Shown: positions 38,637-49,450 of the stretch, piece by piece | How positions within the stretch are numbered: the stretch's first letter is position 1 | Layout: the number at the start of each line of letters is the position of its first letter | Source: Lachnospiraceae bacterium | Lineage (GTDB): Bacteria; Bacillota; Clostridia; Lachnospirales; Lachnospiraceae | NCBI GenBank assembly: GCA_024687305.1 | Contig: JAILEQ010000064.1 | Span: 1-64,000, forward strand | Length of the DNA stretch: 64,000 nucleotides | Direction of reading: 5' to 3' | Position numbers and translations under genes: made by a program | Notes under the pieces: model-generated | Told to the model about the DNA's origin: nothing | Database searches by the model: none | Seen by the model: only the letters and a program-made list of their open reading frames with translations

Positions 38637-38807
38637 ATGGCATTTTGTATTGGTGACAGCTGCGTATCTTGCGGATCTTGCGAATCTCAGTGTCCTGTAG
38701 GAGCTATCAGCGCAGGCGATTCAAAGTTTGAGATCGATCCCGCTGTTTGCATTTCTTGCGGCGCATGTGCAGGCCAGTGTCCTGTAGGAGCTATTTCCGA
38801 GGAATAA
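38637..38807 (+). CDS. 2[4Fe-4S] ferredoxin
   Basis: A 56-aa clostridial-type ferredoxin with two symmetrical CxxCxxCxxxCP motifs (CVSCGSCESQCPVGAIS and CISCGACAGQCPVGAIS). It carries low-potential electrons in the cytoplasm. Next to pflA it is a plausible reductant for the activase's cluster, but ferredoxins have many users and it has its own promoter. An AAGGAGG precedes the ATG. Confidence 0.96.
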   Translation: MAFCIGDSCVSCGSCESQCPVGAISAGDSKFEIDPAVCISCGACAGQCPVGAISEE

Positions 38808-38836
38808 TATAAGATTGCAGGTTATACTAAAAGAAT

Positions 38837-38865
38837 AAAAAAAGAGCCTTACGGCTCTTTTTTTT
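38837..38865. terminator. Bidirectional terminator between ferredoxin and dnaB
   Basis: AGAGCC-TTAC-GGCTCT flanked by A-runs on the left and T-runs on the right; it overlaps the last base or two of the dnaB stop codon. Confidence 0.9.
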
Positions 38866-40207
38866 ATTCTCTCTTATTGTCTCTTGCGAGATTTGCGAAT
38901 TTGGTAAGTTCGGGCAGCCACGCAAGCTCAACCGTTCCGATGGGACCGTTACGCTGCTTGGCTATTATTATCTCAGAGATGCCTTTTCTTTCGGTATCTT
39001 TAAAATAATAATCTTCTCTGTATATGAACATTACAACGTCGGCATCCTGCTCAATCGCTCCGGACTCACGAAGGTCCGAAAGTATGGGGCGTTTATCGGG
39101 ACGCTGTTCAACGGCACGGCTTAACTGCGAAAGTGCAATGATAGGAATGTTAAGCTCTCTTGCAAGACCTTTGAGCGATCTTGAAATGTCCGATATTTCC
39201 TGCTGTCTGGATTCGGTTCTTCCCGATCCCGACATGAGCTGTAAGTAGTCGATCATGACAAGCGAAAGACCGTGCTCAAGTTTATACTTTCTGCACTTTG
39301 AACGAAGCTCCGATACCGTTATACCCGGAGTGTCATCTATGATAAGTTTGGATTCACCGATCTGTCCGGCTCCGTCAACAAGCTCTTCCCACTCTGAATC
39401 GGTAAGATTACCGGTCCTTAACTTCTGAGCATCAACACCCGACTGAAGTGAGAACATACGGTTTACAAGCTGTTCTTTTGACATTTCGAGAGAGAATATC
39501 GCCATACACGTTTTGTTACGGATGGCAACGTTCTGCGCGATATTTAAGGCAAACGCCGTCTTACCCATTGAAGGACGGGCAGCCACAAGTATAAGATCGG
39601 CATTCTGAAGTCCCGCAGTCTTATAATCAAGATCGATAAATCCGGTTGCTATACCGGTCACGGCTCCCTTGTTTCGGGCCGCGATCGCTATCTTATTAAG
39701 CTGATTGTTTACGGCAACGCTTATCGGAACATAATCGTTAAAGTTACGTTTCGATGCAACCTTAAACACATCCTTTTCGGCAGTGTCAAGGATGTAATCA
39801 AGTGGTTCTTTTGCGTTGTAACAGGAATTGGCTATCCCTTCCGTTACGGTGATAAGCTTACGAAGCGTGGACTTTTCCGCAATAATGTTAGCATAATGTT
39901 TTGCGTTTGCCGCCGTCTGAACGGTATTGATTATATCGGTGACAAACGACATATCTGATACTTCGGGCGGAACATCCTTTTCTTTAAGCCTGTCATGGAT
40001 GGTGATAAGGTCTGCCGGTTTTCCCTCGTTATAAAGTTCTACAATAGTTTCAAAAAGGATCCTGTTTTGCTTTATATAGAAATCTTCTCCGGTAACTATC
40101 TCGGAAACGACCATTATCTGGTCTTTATCCATAAGCATGGCACCAATCGCGGATTTCTCTGCAGCCGCATCGTACGGCATGATCCTCTTCTGCCATTCCT
40201 CAGCCAT
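38864..40207 (-). CDS. dnaB: Replicative DNA helicase DnaB
   Basis: A 447-aa hexameric 5'-3' helicase. The N-terminal primase-binding domain (from [20 protein letters not shown]) is followed by the RecA-like motor with Walker [17 protein letters not shown], Walker [11 protein letters not shown] and the conserved [16 protein letters not shown] start at the ATG at 40207; a TTG three codons upstream is also in frame. It overlaps rplI by 8 bp and belongs to the gdpP-rplI-dnaB block conserved in Firmicutes. The DnaI-like loader at 21349 is its likely partner. Confidence 0.96.
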   Translation of the reverse strand: MAEEWQKRIMPYDAAAEKSAIGAMLMDKDQIMVVSEIVTGEDFYIKQNRILFETIVELYNEGKPADLITIHDRLKEKDVPPEVSDMSFVTDIINTVQTAANAKHYANIIAEKSTLRKLITVTEGIANSCYNAKEPLDYILDTAEKDVFKVASKRNFNDYVPISVAVNNQLNKIAIAARNKGAVTGIATGFIDLDYKTAGLQNADLILVAARPSMGKTAFALNIAQNVAIRNKTCMAIFSLEMSKEQLVNRMFSLQSGVDAQKLRTGNLTDSEWEELVDGAGQIGESKLIIDDTPGITVSELRSKCRKYKLEHGLSLVMIDYLQLMSGSGRTESRQQEISDISRSLKGLARELNIPIIALSQLSRAVEQRPDKRPILSDLRESGAIEQDADVVMFIYREDYYFKDTERKGISEIIIAKQRNGPIGTVELAWLPELTKFANLARDNKRE

Positions 40208-40649
40208 TTTCTTCAACCTTTACTTTAAGTTTGGCCTGAACTTCGGGATGAAGTTTTACCGTTATCTCATAAGCACCGAATGCTTTGATCGCTTCGGGAA
40301 GTACTATCTTTTTCTTGTCTATCTCGACACCGTGCTGTTTCTTCGCCTCTTCGGCTATCTCTTTGGAAGAAACCGAACCGAATGCTCTTCCGCCTTCTCC
40401 GGCTTTCATCTTAACGACTACGGTAAGCTTTGAAAGCTCTTCTGCAAATTCTTTGGCTTTTGCCAGGTTCTCGGCAGCAACTTTTGCCTCGTTTGCTTTC
40501 TGCAGTTTAAGAGTGTTTAAATTGCCCGAAGAAGCCTCAACACCGAGCTTCTTGGGAAGAATGAAGTTACGTGCGTATCCGTCGTTAACTTCAACTATCT
40601 GATCTTTCTTACCAAGAGATTTAACGTCCTGAAGTAATATTACCTTCAT
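40200..40649 (-). CDS. rplI: 50S ribosomal protein L9
   Basis: A 149-aa ribosomal protein. The N-terminal domain [20 protein letters not shown], the RNA-binding [13 protein letters not shown] and the long connecting helix (about 42-75) leading to the C-terminal domain are typical. It overlaps the end of gdpP by 1 bp and the start of dnaB by 8 bp. Confidence 0.97.
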   Translation of the reverse strand: MKVILLQDVKSLGKKDQIVEVNDGYARNFILPKKLGVEASSGNLNTLKLQKANEAKVAAENLAKAKEFAEELSKLTVVVKMKAGEGGRAFGSVSSKEIAEEAKKQHGVEIDKKKIVLPEAIKAFGAYEITVKLHPEVQAKLKVKVEENG

Positions 40650-42703
40650 TAAATTTCTCCTCCTTCTATCATACTGTCGAGCGTGCTCTTCAATCTTTCG
40701 ATAACCTCTTCGACAGTACTGTTCTCTATCTGTGTTCCGGCGATACTCATATGTCCGCCGCCGCCCATCCTTTCCATGACGATCTGAACGTTGAGTTCGT
40801 CGATTGAACGGGCACTTATATATATCGTACCCTGGAAATCCGTAAGTACGAAGCTAGCCTTGATACCCTTGATGTTAAGAAGCTCATTGGCAGCCTGCGC
40901 GCCGATAACCGTCGGACTTGAAATTCCTTCGGTAGCACATACCGAGATCGCATAAAACTCTCTGTATATTTCGGCATCGCTTACGCAGTCCGCTCTTGTC
41001 TTGTATTCGATGGCATCTTCCCTGAACATCTTTCTGACTCTAACGACATCTGCGCCGTTTCTCTTTAAGAAAGCGGCAGCTTCAAACGTCTTAACGCCGG
41101 TCTTTTGATTGAAGTTGTTGGTATCGATCATGATACCCGAATATAGGCAATCTGCTTCTTCGTTCTTTATCTTGATGGCATCGGTAGTGTACTGCATGAT
41201 CTCTGATACCATTTCACAGGCAGAAGACGCATAGGGCTCAACATATGACAATGTTGCGTTCTCAACATATTCCGCACCCTGTCTGTGGTGATCGAGAACG
41301 ACTATCGATTTTGCTTTCTTTATAAGCTCTTCGCATTCGGTCATCTTTGGCTTGTTAACGTCCACGATCACCAGAACGGCGTTGTTGCCTATTTCCTCAA
41401 GAGCACGGTTGGAGTTTATTATCATGTCCTGATCGTACTCGGGATTGTCCGAGAACATATCGACCATGGGCTGCATGGAAGTCGTGACCGTATCCAGAAC
41501 GATATGTGCCTTACGGTCAAGAGTTTTAGCGATCCGGTATATTCCGACACTGGCACCGAAGCTGTCCACATCGCCTCTCTTGTGACCCATGATGAATACC
41601 TGATCTTTACTTGTGATTATTTCCATCAGAGCATGTGCTTTAACACGCGCCTTAACTCTGGTATTCTTATCAACCTGCTGGCTCTTTCCGCCGTAGTAAT
41701 TTATCTGATCCGGAGTCTTAACTACCGCCTGATCTCCGCCTCGACCGAGTGCAAGATCGATCGCCGCTCTCGCAAACTCGTAATCCTGTGCGTATGAAAG
41801 TCCGTCAAGGCCGACACCGATACTGAGCGTAGCAGCCATATCGTTACCGATATTTACCGTCTTTACGTCTTCAAGAAGATCGAACTTCATCTCTTTGAGA
41901 GCCGCTACCGCGCTCTTTCTTAAGATGACCATATACTTGTCTTTTTCCATCTTCTTTGTGATACCGTCAACGGAAGACATGTATTTGTTGATCTTTCTTT
42001 CGATGAGAGCCGTAAGGAGCGAACGTCTTACTTCTTCGACACTTTCCATTACTTCATCGTAGTTGTCCAGATAAACAAGACCTATAGCAAGACTCTGATC
42101 GTCAACTTCTCTTAATGCAAGCTTTAAAGCCGTATTGTCAAAAAGATAAAGAGCGATAAGATAACCGGCAAAGTTCTCTGTCTCGATGAGGTTGGAATTG
42201 TCGGCCATCTCCTTTACGGAGACTTTCTTTAACTTACATATATAGTCGAGATTGTTGTACTTTATCTCAAGTTCATTCTCGTTGAAATCGTCCACACCGT
42301 CCGGGATCTTATCCTCGGTCAGTTCGGGAAAATAAGATGTTATGGATCTGTCGAGACCCTTATCGGCTGCCGTTACCTTATCGAAAGCGGTATTGGACCA
42401 AATGATCTTACCGTTCTCGTCGAGTATCGCGTGAGGAAGATCGAGAGACTTTAACAGCTGTCTTTGGATCTGCCCGTATTGTGTGGCAAAGCTTATAAGC
42501 TCATATACTATCGCCGGAGAATTCCTATAAAGAAGCGTACAGATAACCGCAAAATACAATACCAGGAAAACGCTTAAAACCACACCTGCTTTAACATTCA
42601 ACAGATAAATGTAAACATTTACCAGAACAAGAACAAGTCCCAGCACCAGCGATGCCAGAAGATATCTTTTTATCCTGCCTCTAACCTTAACTTTACTTTT
42701 CAT
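40649..42703 (-). CDS. gdpP: GdpP-type cyclic di-AMP phosphodiesterase
   Basis: A 684-aa membrane enzyme that lowers c-di-AMP. In order: two membrane helices (about 12-60), a PAS domain (about 80-160), a degenerate GGDEF domain (about 185-320), a DHH phosphoesterase domain with [15 protein letters not shown] and LDHHRQG, and a DHHA1 domain ending in [12 protein letters not shown] start at the ATG at 42703 (AAAGGA upstream); the frame is open 20 codons further without a plausible start. It is first in the gdpP-rplI-dnaB unit and links osmotic and wall homeostasis to second-messenger levels. Confidence 0.94.
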   Translation of the reverse strand: MKSKVKVRGRIKRYLLASLVLGLVLVLVNVYIYLLNVKAGVVLSVFLVLYFAVICTLLYRNSPAIVYELISFATQYGQIQRQLLKSLDLPHAILDENGKIIWSNTAFDKVTAADKGLDRSITSYFPELTEDKIPDGVDDFNENELEIKYNNLDYICKLKKVSVKEMADNSNLIETENFAGYLIALYLFDNTALKLALREVDDQSLAIGLVYLDNYDEVMESVEEVRRSLLTALIERKINKYMSSVDGITKKMEKDKYMVILRKSAVAALKEMKFDLLEDVKTVNIGNDMAATLSIGVGLDGLSYAQDYEFARAAIDLALGRGGDQAVVKTPDQINYYGGKSQQVDKNTRVKARVKAHALMEIITSKDQVFIMGHKRGDVDSFGASVGIYRIAKTLDRKAHIVLDTVTTSMQPMVDMFSDNPEYDQDMIINSNRALEEIGNNAVLVIVDVNKPKMTECEELIKKAKSIVVLDHHRQGAEYVENATLSYVEPYASSACEMVSEIMQYTTDAIKIKNEEADCLYSGIMIDTNNFNQKTGVKTFEAAAFLKRNGADVVRVRKMFREDAIEYKTRADCVSDAEIYREFYAISVCATEGISSPTVIGAQAANELLNIKGIKASFVLTDFQGTIYISARSIDELNVQIVMERMGGGGHMSIAGTQIENSTVEEVIERLKSTLDSMIEGGEI

Positions 42704-42822
42704 ATCGTTCCTTTTTAACCCAACCTCATTAAACAAAAAACCATCCACATAATAATATAGCACAAAGATGTCAACAGGGCGAGAAAAATAACGCTTAATC
42801 GTGACATATTTGTGCTTATTGT

Positions 42823-43758
42823 TTACATATCAAAATCCGGAATAAAACTCTCTTTTGCGACTTCTCTTTCCTGAATGTAGGCGTTCTCTATTCCAAGAGA
42901 GAGTGCATAATCGACAACCTTGTCATATTCTCTTTTGGTAATTCGTCTGTTTAATTCCGCGTGTTCTTTAAAGGGACCGCATATGGGTGTGTACTGGCTC
43001 ATTATGCTTATCTTTATTTTCGATCCGTATGTGTCGTAAAGATATTTAAGTACCTCTTTTGAGTTGTTCACGTGTCCGGGAAGTACCAGATGCCTCACTA
43101 TCACGGACGTCTGGCTCACCATCTCTTCTATCGCTTTTTTAGCAACTTCGGGGTAGTCGGGGGCCAAAGAAAACTCTTTCGAAAGTGCGGGGTCTAAATA
43201 TTTAAGGTCGGGAAGATATATGTCCACGTAACCCTTTAACAGCTTTAAAGTTTCAACGGATTCATAACCCGATGAATTGTAGACCACAGGAATGGTAAGG
43301 CCTTTTTCTTTGGCCATGTCCAATGCATCAAGAATTGACGGTACAAACATCACAGCTGTTACTAAATTAATATTAAGTGCACCCTTATCCCGGAGATTTA
43401 AGAAGACATCTGAAAGCTCGGATACGGAGAGTTCCCGTCCCGACTTTGTATCGGCTCTTGATATCGTATGATTCTGACAATAGATACACCCAAGATTACA
43501 CCCTGTAAAAAACACGGTTCCGGAGCCTTCTTTACCGGAAATTTCCGGTTCTTCCCAAAAGTGAAGATCGGCCCTGGCTATCTTTACCGTATTCTTCTGT
43601 CCGCAATATCCTGTTTTTCCTTCGTTCCGATCGACTCCGCATTTTCTTGGGCAGAGCATGCATCGATCGTACAATCTTTCCCGTTCCACTCTTTTCTCCG
43701 GGGCAAAAACCCGCCTGTTTGCTGCAGGCGGGATGCTTTCTTTATCACTTATTATCAT
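42823..43758 (-). CDS. PflX-type radical SAM protein
   Basis: A 311-aa protein with an N-terminal cysteine motif (CMLCPRKCGVDR...GYCGQ) and a radical SAM cluster motif FTGCNLGCIYCQNH (CxxxCxxC), the pattern of COG1313 PflX proteins related to pyruvate formate-lyase activases. The substrate is unknown. Its 5' end overlaps the isomerase gene by 14 bp, so it is read at the end of the mannoside cluster. I chose the ATG at 43758; the frame extends five codons to a TTG. Confidence 0.82.
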   Translation of the reverse strand: MIISDKESIPPAANRRVFAPEKRVERERLYDRCMLCPRKCGVDRNEGKTGYCGQKNTVKIARADLHFWEEPEISGKEGSGTVFFTGCNLGCIYCQNHTISRADTKSGRELSVSELSDVFLNLRDKGALNINLVTAVMFVPSILDALDMAKEKGLTIPVVYNSSGYESVETLKLLKGYVDIYLPDLKYLDPALSKEFSLAPDYPEVAKKAIEEMVSQTSVIVRHLVLPGHVNNSKEVLKYLYDTYGSKIKISIMSQYTPICGPFKEHAELNRRITKREYDKVVDYALSLGIENAYIQEREVAKESFIPDFDM

Positions 43759-44974
43759 ATACTGCTTTTGCAATGACTACATCGGGGCGCAAATACGGTA
43801 TCAGCATAGCCTGAAAAGCATGATAAAGATCTGATTTTCCCGGCCATACCGTGCCTTTCAATCTGTTGTTTCGATCGAGCTGATGATACCAGGAGCCGAC
43901 CGAATGATCGATCACCGTTGAGTCAAGATACTTCATGAACGACGCATAGTCGTCGGCGTATTTTTTATCGTTCGTTATCCTGTAAAGCACGGCTGAAGTA
44001 TTGATCGCTTCGGCAAGAGTCCAATGCATGCGGTCATGCACGACCGGTTTGCCTTCCCAGTCCGTGGTATATACTATACCTTCCGCTCCGTCCGCACACC
44101 AGGCGTCTTTGATCGCACGATCGTACAGTTTAAGAGCCGCTTCCATATAGTGGGAGTTATCACTTTCTTTGAACCTTTTTGAGATGCACCACTGAGCTAT
44201 GAGGCGCGCCCACTCGATTCCGTGACCGGGAGTGGCGCCGTAGGGCTTAAAAGGATCGTCCGGTTTTTCCCTGTTCATATCAAGATCGGGCTTCCAGTCC
44301 GAAGTGAAATGCTCCGGGATACGGTAATCGTTATCCTTTGCCCAGTTTATGACATGATCGATTATGCGGCCGGCTCTTTGATGATACTTATCATCGTCAA
44401 GGCAATCGGCAACAGCCAGGAACGCCTCTACCGTATGCATATTTGCATTAAGTCCTCTGTAACTGTCAAGGACCTTAAATTCGGTGTTCCAGGTATCGCA
44501 GGAAAGCCCTTCTTCTTCGTTCCAGAAGTATTTGTCATAGGTTTCCAGCGCATCTTTTAAAAGATCAAAAGAACCTTCTATCCCTGCAAGATATGCGCTC
44601 GTAGCCGCAAGTATCACAAATGCATGAGCGTAACATTGCTTTTGAGGAACAATATCTCCGGTCGCGGTCACTCCGGCATACCAGCCTCCGTGAGTCACAT
44701 CTTTCAGTTCACCGGTAAGACCCTTTAAAGCCGCTGCCGCGAGCTTATCCGCACCTTCGTATTTCATCATGGAACCTATGCTGTATACATGCGCCATTCT
44801 GCAGGTTATCCAGGTCTCTCTGTTTCTGTCGACCCAAGGTGTTCCGTCATCCGAAAGGTAGTAGCTTCCGCCTCCCGGTGAAGGAAATCTTTTTCCGAAG
44901 TTTAACAACGCCAATGCGTTTTCAGTGAGAAACTCCTTATTTTCCTTTGTGTCGATCATGTATCTTTCGTCCAT
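43745..44974 (-). CDS. Mannose isomerase (AGE/YihS family)
   Basis: A 409-aa (alpha/alpha)6-barrel aldose-ketose isomerase. It matches E. coli YihS at many points: WITCRMAHVYS, YRGLNANMHTVEAFL, the TPGHGIEWARL histidine region, IKDAWCADGAEGIVY and the C-terminal SDLYHAFQ histidine. YihS interconverts mannose, fructose and glucose (and sulfoquinovose). Next to a beta-mannosidase and a fructokinase, mannose to fructose is the likely reaction. AAGGAG lies seven bases before the ATG. An epimerase acting on mannobiose is a less likely alternative. Confidence 0.85.
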   Translation of the reverse strand: MDERYMIDTKENKEFLTENALALLNFGKRFPSPGGGSYYLSDDGTPWVDRNRETWITCRMAHVYSIGSMMKYEGADKLAAAALKGLTGELKDVTHGGWYAGVTATGDIVPQKQCYAHAFVILAATSAYLAGIEGSFDLLKDALETYDKYFWNEEEGLSCDTWNTEFKVLDSYRGLNANMHTVEAFLAVADCLDDDKYHQRAGRIIDHVINWAKDNDYRIPEHFTSDWKPDLDMNREKPDDPFKPYGATPGHGIEWARLIAQWCISKRFKESDNSHYMEAALKLYDRAIKDAWCADGAEGIVYTTDWEGKPVVHDRMHWTLAEAINTSAVLYRITNDKKYADDYASFMKYLDSTVIDHSVGSWYHQLDRNNRLKGTVWPGKSDLYHAFQAMLIPYLRPDVVIAKAVYDNK

Positions 44975-45009
44975 GAAATTGCTCCTTGAAAACTGTTTTT
45001 ACCCCTTAA

Positions 45010-47475
45010 CTATCTTATGGAATAGACGCTTCTCACTTCCAGTCCCGCAGGATCACCCTTTAAGATCTTAACTTTTCTTTCGCCCTTTTCCATATCAAAG
45101 AAATTGTCCGACAGTATAAGATCGTCGGAAGCGTTCCTTATCTCAACACTCTTTGCATAATGCTTTGCGAAGACCGTTATCTCGTCATTTTCTACCTTTA
45201 CCGTAAGCTCGGGATCGGAAAAATCAAAGTGTTTGGGCGGACAGAAAAGAACACTGCCCTGCGATACCGCTTCGCCGTTTTCGATAAGTCGATAGCTTAC
45301 GTGATCTTGATAAAGTGAGGCATCGGGAAGCATTACGACATCGAGCCACTTTGAAGACATGGCATCTACATCAACATTTATGCTGTCTTTCTTGATAACT
45401 TCATCGTTTTCGTTTATAAGTTCCCACTCTACCGTGGCGTTTCTTGCTTTCATGGTCTCGTTTGAGACGTTAAGCCTTACAGACTTCTTAACTTCGTAGG
45501 GCTCTGCATTCACATTCATGTTCTGCGTAAGAAGCCCTTCTTCCTCACATGATACCATAAAAGGAGCAAAGAATCTTTTTGCGTAGTAATGAAGTGCCTT
45601 CCAGCGTCCGTAGTAGTCTATCGACGACCAAGAAGCCACGGGCCAGCAATCGTTTAGCTGCCAGTATACCGTTCCCATACAGCGGCCCCTGTTTCTTCTG
45701 AAATGCTCTACGCCGTAACGGATGGCCTCGGCCTGAAGAAGCTGAGACGCATATATAAGAGTATCAAGCGTAGTGGGATAAAGAAACGTCTGCTCCATGT
45801 AATTCATGATCTTGCCGTTTGCGGAGGCATTTCTCTGGTGCTTCTCCATCACGTAAGAGAATACGTTTCTGTCCTTTGGCAAAGTGAATTCCTCGATCGT
45901 TTTGATCGAAGGGAACGACTGGAAGCCAAACTCGGATAAGTATCTGAAATAGAACTTTCTGTATTCGGTGAACGGTTTGTTTCCGTGCCATACATCCCAG
46001 TAATGAACATCTCCTCTGTCGGGGGAGTTTGGATCGTCAAATCCGCCTCCGCACGAAGGCGATGCAGGCCAGTAAAATCTGTCCGGGTCTTCCGTTTCAA
46101 GAAGTCTGGGAAGCAGATACTCATACATCTTTACATAGTCGCTCTTTATCTCGTTTTTGGCGCCCCACTCTCCTTTGTCGACAAACATCTCCATTTCGTT
46201 GTTGCCGCACCAAAGTCCCAAAGAAGGATGGTGGTAAAGACGTCTTATATTATCTCTAAGCTCTGCCAGTATATTTTCTTCAAAATCTCTTGTCAGTCTG
46301 TAGTTTGCGCAGGCAAACATAAAGTCCTGCCATACCACGAGACCGAGTTCATCGCACGCATCGTAAAAATCGTCGGAAGGATAAAGACCGCCGCCCCAGA
46401 CACGGATACAGTTAAAGTGGGCATCCGCACACTGTTTTAAGAGATTGCGCGTTCTTTCTTTGTTACATCTTGGAAGAATATTGTCCTCGGGGATGTAATC
46501 CGCACCCATGGCGAAGAACTTTACATTATTTATCACATGAGCAAACTCGGAACCGAACTCATCCTTTTTCGTGCTCATCTCAAGTTTTCTGAGACCGATA
46601 CGTTTTTCACATTTGTCGCAGACTTCTCCCGCTTCGTCAACAAGCTCAGTGATCACGGTATATAAAGGCTGCCCGCCCAGACCGTTTGGCCACCAAAGAA
46701 GCGGATCGGGTATTGAGATCTCGCTTTCTTTTGATATATCGTGCCTGTCGACTGCCGTTTTTCCGCCCGGATCGATAACACTTACAAGTGTCTTAAGGCC
46801 GTCCGTCAACGGGCCTTCCAAAGAAACTTCCGCGCGAAGGGTTACGTTTGAAAGATCGGCATTAAACGACTGCCTTAAGTATACGCGGGTAAAGCGGGCT
46901 TTCTTTACCTGCAACAGTTCGATATCTTTCCATATCCCGGCGTCGGGAAGTCTCGGACCCCAATCCCAGCCAAACATGTAATGACCTTTTCGGATCTTCG
47001 GGAAGCCTCTCATGGCGTCCTCTGTTCCCAAAATGGCGGGATCTTTTTCGAACTCTTCCTGTATGAACCGTACAGGTGAATGAAATAATATCACCAGCTT
47101 ATTAACACCGGGCAAAAGAAGCTCCTTCACCGAATATTCCCATGTCCGATGCATATTGTCAGCACTTGCCAGTGCCTTACCGTTAAGCGTTATATCCGCA
47201 AGCGTATCAAGTCCGTTAAAACGAAGGATGACTTCGTCGGAAGCGGCCAGATCATCCGCGTTTACATTGAATTCGCCCTTGTACTCAAAATCATTTTTCA
47301 TGAGTTCAAGAGCGAAGTTTTCGTTGTCCCTGTAGTAAGGATCGTCTATCATGCCTGCATTTAACAGGTCGTTATATACCGAACCCGGAACCGAAGCGGG
47401 AATATAATCCTCTTTGGCGTCGGGACCGTTTACAATGCGCATTTTAAATCGCATATTGTTTTCTATTCGTTTCAT
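45010..47475 (-). CDS. Beta-mannosidase, GH2 family
   Basis: An 821-aa exo-glycosidase releasing mannose from the non-reducing end of beta-mannosides. The family signature GWDWGPRLPDAGIWKDIELL, the barrel entry CIRVWGGGLYPSDDFYDACD, the acid/base glutamate in LWCGNNEMEMF and the nucleophile glutamate in LSEFGFQSFPS are all present. It has no signal peptide, so it acts in the cytoplasm on imported oligosaccharides. The ATG overlaps the fructokinase stop codon by 4 bp. Confidence 0.93.
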   Translation of the reverse strand: MKRIENNMRFKMRIVNGPDAKEDYIPASVPGSVYNDLLNAGMIDDPYYRDNENFALELMKNDFEYKGEFNVNADDLAASDEVILRFNGLDTLADITLNGKALASADNMHRTWEYSVKELLLPGVNKLVILFHSPVRFIQEEFEKDPAILGTEDAMRGFPKIRKGHYMFGWDWGPRLPDAGIWKDIELLQVKKARFTRVYLRQSFNADLSNVTLRAEVSLEGPLTDGLKTLVSVIDPGGKTAVDRHDISKESEISIPDPLLWWPNGLGGQPLYTVITELVDEAGEVCDKCEKRIGLRKLEMSTKKDEFGSEFAHVINNVKFFAMGADYIPEDNILPRCNKERTRNLLKQCADAHFNCIRVWGGGLYPSDDFYDACDELGLVVWQDFMFACANYRLTRDFEENILAELRDNIRRLYHHPSLGLWCGNNEMEMFVDKGEWGAKNEIKSDYVKMYEYLLPRLLETEDPDRFYWPASPSCGGGFDDPNSPDRGDVHYWDVWHGNKPFTEYRKFYFRYLSEFGFQSFPSIKTIEEFTLPKDRNVFSYVMEKHQRNASANGKIMNYMEQTFLYPTTLDTLIYASQLLQAEAIRYGVEHFRRNRGRCMGTVYWQLNDCWPVASWSSIDYYGRWKALHYYAKRFFAPFMVSCEEEGLLTQNMNVNAEPYEVKKSVRLNVSNETMKARNATVEWELINENDEVIKKDSINVDVDAMSSKWLDVVMLPDASLYQDHVSYRLIENGEAVSQGSVLFCPPKHFDFSDPELTVKVENDEITVFAKHYAKSVEIRNASDDLILSDNFFDMEKGERKVKILKGDPAGLEVRSVYSIR

Positions 47476-48404
47476 TTAAGATTCCTTTCAATTTCCTCTC
47501 TTCCCGGAATTGCCGGTATTCCGCCGGGTTTTTGAACACAAAGTCCTCCCGATACTGCTCCGTATCTGCCGGCGATATTAAGCTTTTCGCGGTTCAGATC
47601 GGAAACGGTGGTGACGTTTTGCATTATAAGTGAAGAAAGAAAGCCTCCCCAATAAGCGTCACCTGCACCGGTGGTATCGACTGCTTTAACGTCCAAGGCG
47701 GGGATATCCGTCGACGTGCCGTCATAGAATATCCTGGCACCTTTACTGCCGAGTGTTTCCACTACAACACTTATATCGTATTGTTTCATGAAATCAAAGA
47801 TGTTTTCTTCCCCTCCCACAAAGACAAGTTCTTCGTCGGATATTTTAAGAAAGTCGGTATAGGGGAATAACACTTCGGATTCTTTAAGGCAATCCTCCAC
47901 GCTCCATATCTTATCTCTGTAATTGATATCAAAACTTACCATTTTACCGTTTTCTTTTGCTTTCTTTACGGCATAGAGAACGGCGTAACGTTCGGCTGTT
48001 ATGCCGGACTGGCTGACAGACCCCACGTGAATGATGTCCCAAGAAGAAATATCCGCTTTATCAACATCATCTGTATCAAGAAGCATATCCGCTCCGGGTT
48101 TTCTGGCGAACGTAAACGATCTGTCACCCGTTTCGTCCAAAGTTACAAATGCCAAAGTGGTCGTAGCTTTGTCGGTAAGTTTTGGAACAGGTATCTTCAC
48201 ATCGTTGTCTTTTAAAGTCTTTACAAGAAGCTTTCCGAAATCATCATTTCCCATGCACCCCAGAAAACCTGCTTCTATTCCGTTTTTTGCTACACTTACG
48301 GCCACATTTGCCGGTGCGCCACCGGGATTGGCTGTATAAGTGTTTGTCATTCCCTTAACGGGTGTAAAATCTATTAAAATTTCTCCGATGCAGAGTACTT
48401 TCAT
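47472..48404 (-). CDS. scrK: Fructokinase, PfkB family
   Basis: A 310-aa sugar kinase with the ScrK pattern: IGEILIDFTP, GGAPANVAVSVAKNG, GRSFTF-like DRSFTFARKPGAD, and the catalytic DTTGAGDAYWGGFL. It probably converts fructose, made from mannose by the neighbouring isomerase, to fructose 6-phosphate. It lies 24 bp after the lacI-type gene and is translationally coupled to the beta-mannosidase. Confidence 0.9.
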   Translation of the reverse strand: MKVLCIGEILIDFTPVKGMTNTYTANPGGAPANVAVSVAKNGIEAGFLGCMGNDDFGKLLVKTLKDNDVKIPVPKLTDKATTTLAFVTLDETGDRSFTFARKPGADMLLDTDDVDKADISSWDIIHVGSVSQSGITAERYAVLYAVKKAKENGKMVSFDINYRDKIWSVEDCLKESEVLFPYTDFLKISDEELVFVGGEENIFDFMKQYDISVVVETLGSKGARIFYDGTSTDIPALDVKAVDTTGAGDAYWGGFLSSLIMQNVTTVSDLNREKLNIAGRYGAVSGGLCVQKPGGIPAIPGREEIERNLK

Positions 48405-48428
48405 TACCGTTTTTATTTCCTTTCAAAG

Positions 48429-49430
48429 CTATATTGCCTTAACTGAGCTTCTTTCTATGAGTGAGCCCATGACCAGCACACGACCGGCCGTATATTCCGC
48501 ATTTTCAAGTTTTTCGAGCATTATCTTTATAACATTTCTTACAAGCGCATCGGTATCGACACCGTAAGTCGTTATCTTGGGCGAGCTCATCTCGGCATAA
48601 ATAAAGTTATCGAATGCCACTACCGAAACATCGTCGGGTACGTTGTAGCCCATATTTTGAAGCTTTTGAACAAAATTGAACGCTACGGCGTCGGAATTGC
48701 ACACAAAAGCGGTGGGCATTTCTTTCGGAAGTTCAAACTCGATAAAATCGCCTTCCTCGTCTCTGTCCTCTATGCGCCACTCATCCTTTACGGGAAGCCC
48801 CGCCGACAGCATTGCCCTGTAATAGCCGACATACCGGTCCATAATACTTGAAGTGCTGCCTATGCTGCCTACAAATCCGATCTTTTTGTGTCCTTTATGT
48901 ATAAGATAATTGGTAAGTATGCTCGATCCGAAAACACTGTCGCTTATAACAGCATCTTCGGTCACATCCTCGTCGTAGAAGTCCATATATAAAATAGGGA
49001 GGTTATAGCTTCTTAACATGTTGAGGTATTTCTTGGACATCTGGCCGAGGATGATGATACCTTCAATCCTGCCCGATGAGATAAGCGCAGGCGGTTCAAG
49101 TATCTTTTCAGACTTTCGCATTATTATCTCGAGCATTCCCATCTGACCCGCATCGGTCAGCTTCATCATGGTTTTCTCGTACAGTCTGCTGTAATATGCA
49201 TCCTTTGTGATGAAGTGCTCGCTTACGATAATGCCTATATTGTGACGCTTCTCAACAGTTTCTTTGGTCCCTTTTGTATAGGTGTAACCCATCTCGGCAG
49301 CTTTCTTTATTATCATTTCTCTCACTGCGTCGCCAACGCCGTCTTTACCCGACAAAGCCTTTGAAACAGATACGGTACTAAGTCCAAGTTCCTTTGCTAT
49401 ATCGGACATTGTAACGGTTTTTCTGGTCAT
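48429..49430 (-). CDS. LacI-family transcriptional regulator
   Basis: A 333-aa repressor. The N-terminal helix-turn-helix (TMSDIAKELGLSTVSVSKAL) and hinge are followed by a periplasmic-binding-protein-like sugar domain (about 65-333). Three candidate 23-bp operators with arms of the form TTACTTAA or TTGCTTAA lie over its own promoter and that of the ABC transporter genes. I start at the ATG at 49430, eight bases after GGAGG. The inducer is probably a mannoside or a product of it. Confidence 0.92.
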   Translation of the reverse strand: MTRKTVTMSDIAKELGLSTVSVSKALSGKDGVGDAVREMIIKKAAEMGYTYTKGTKETVEKRHNIGIIVSEHFITKDAYYSRLYEKTMMKLTDAGQMGMLEIIMRKSEKILEPPALISSGRIEGIIILGQMSKKYLNMLRSYNLPILYMDFYDEDVTEDAVISDSVFGSSILTNYLIHKGHKKIGFVGSIGSTSSIMDRYVGYYRAMLSAGLPVKDEWRIEDRDEEGDFIEFELPKEMPTAFVCNSDAVAFNFVQKLQNMGYNVPDDVSVVAFDNFIYAEMSSPKITTYGVDTDALVRNVIKIMLEKLENAEYTAGRVLVMGSLIERSSVKAI

Positions 49431-49450
49431 ACCGGCCACCTCCGTTTGTT

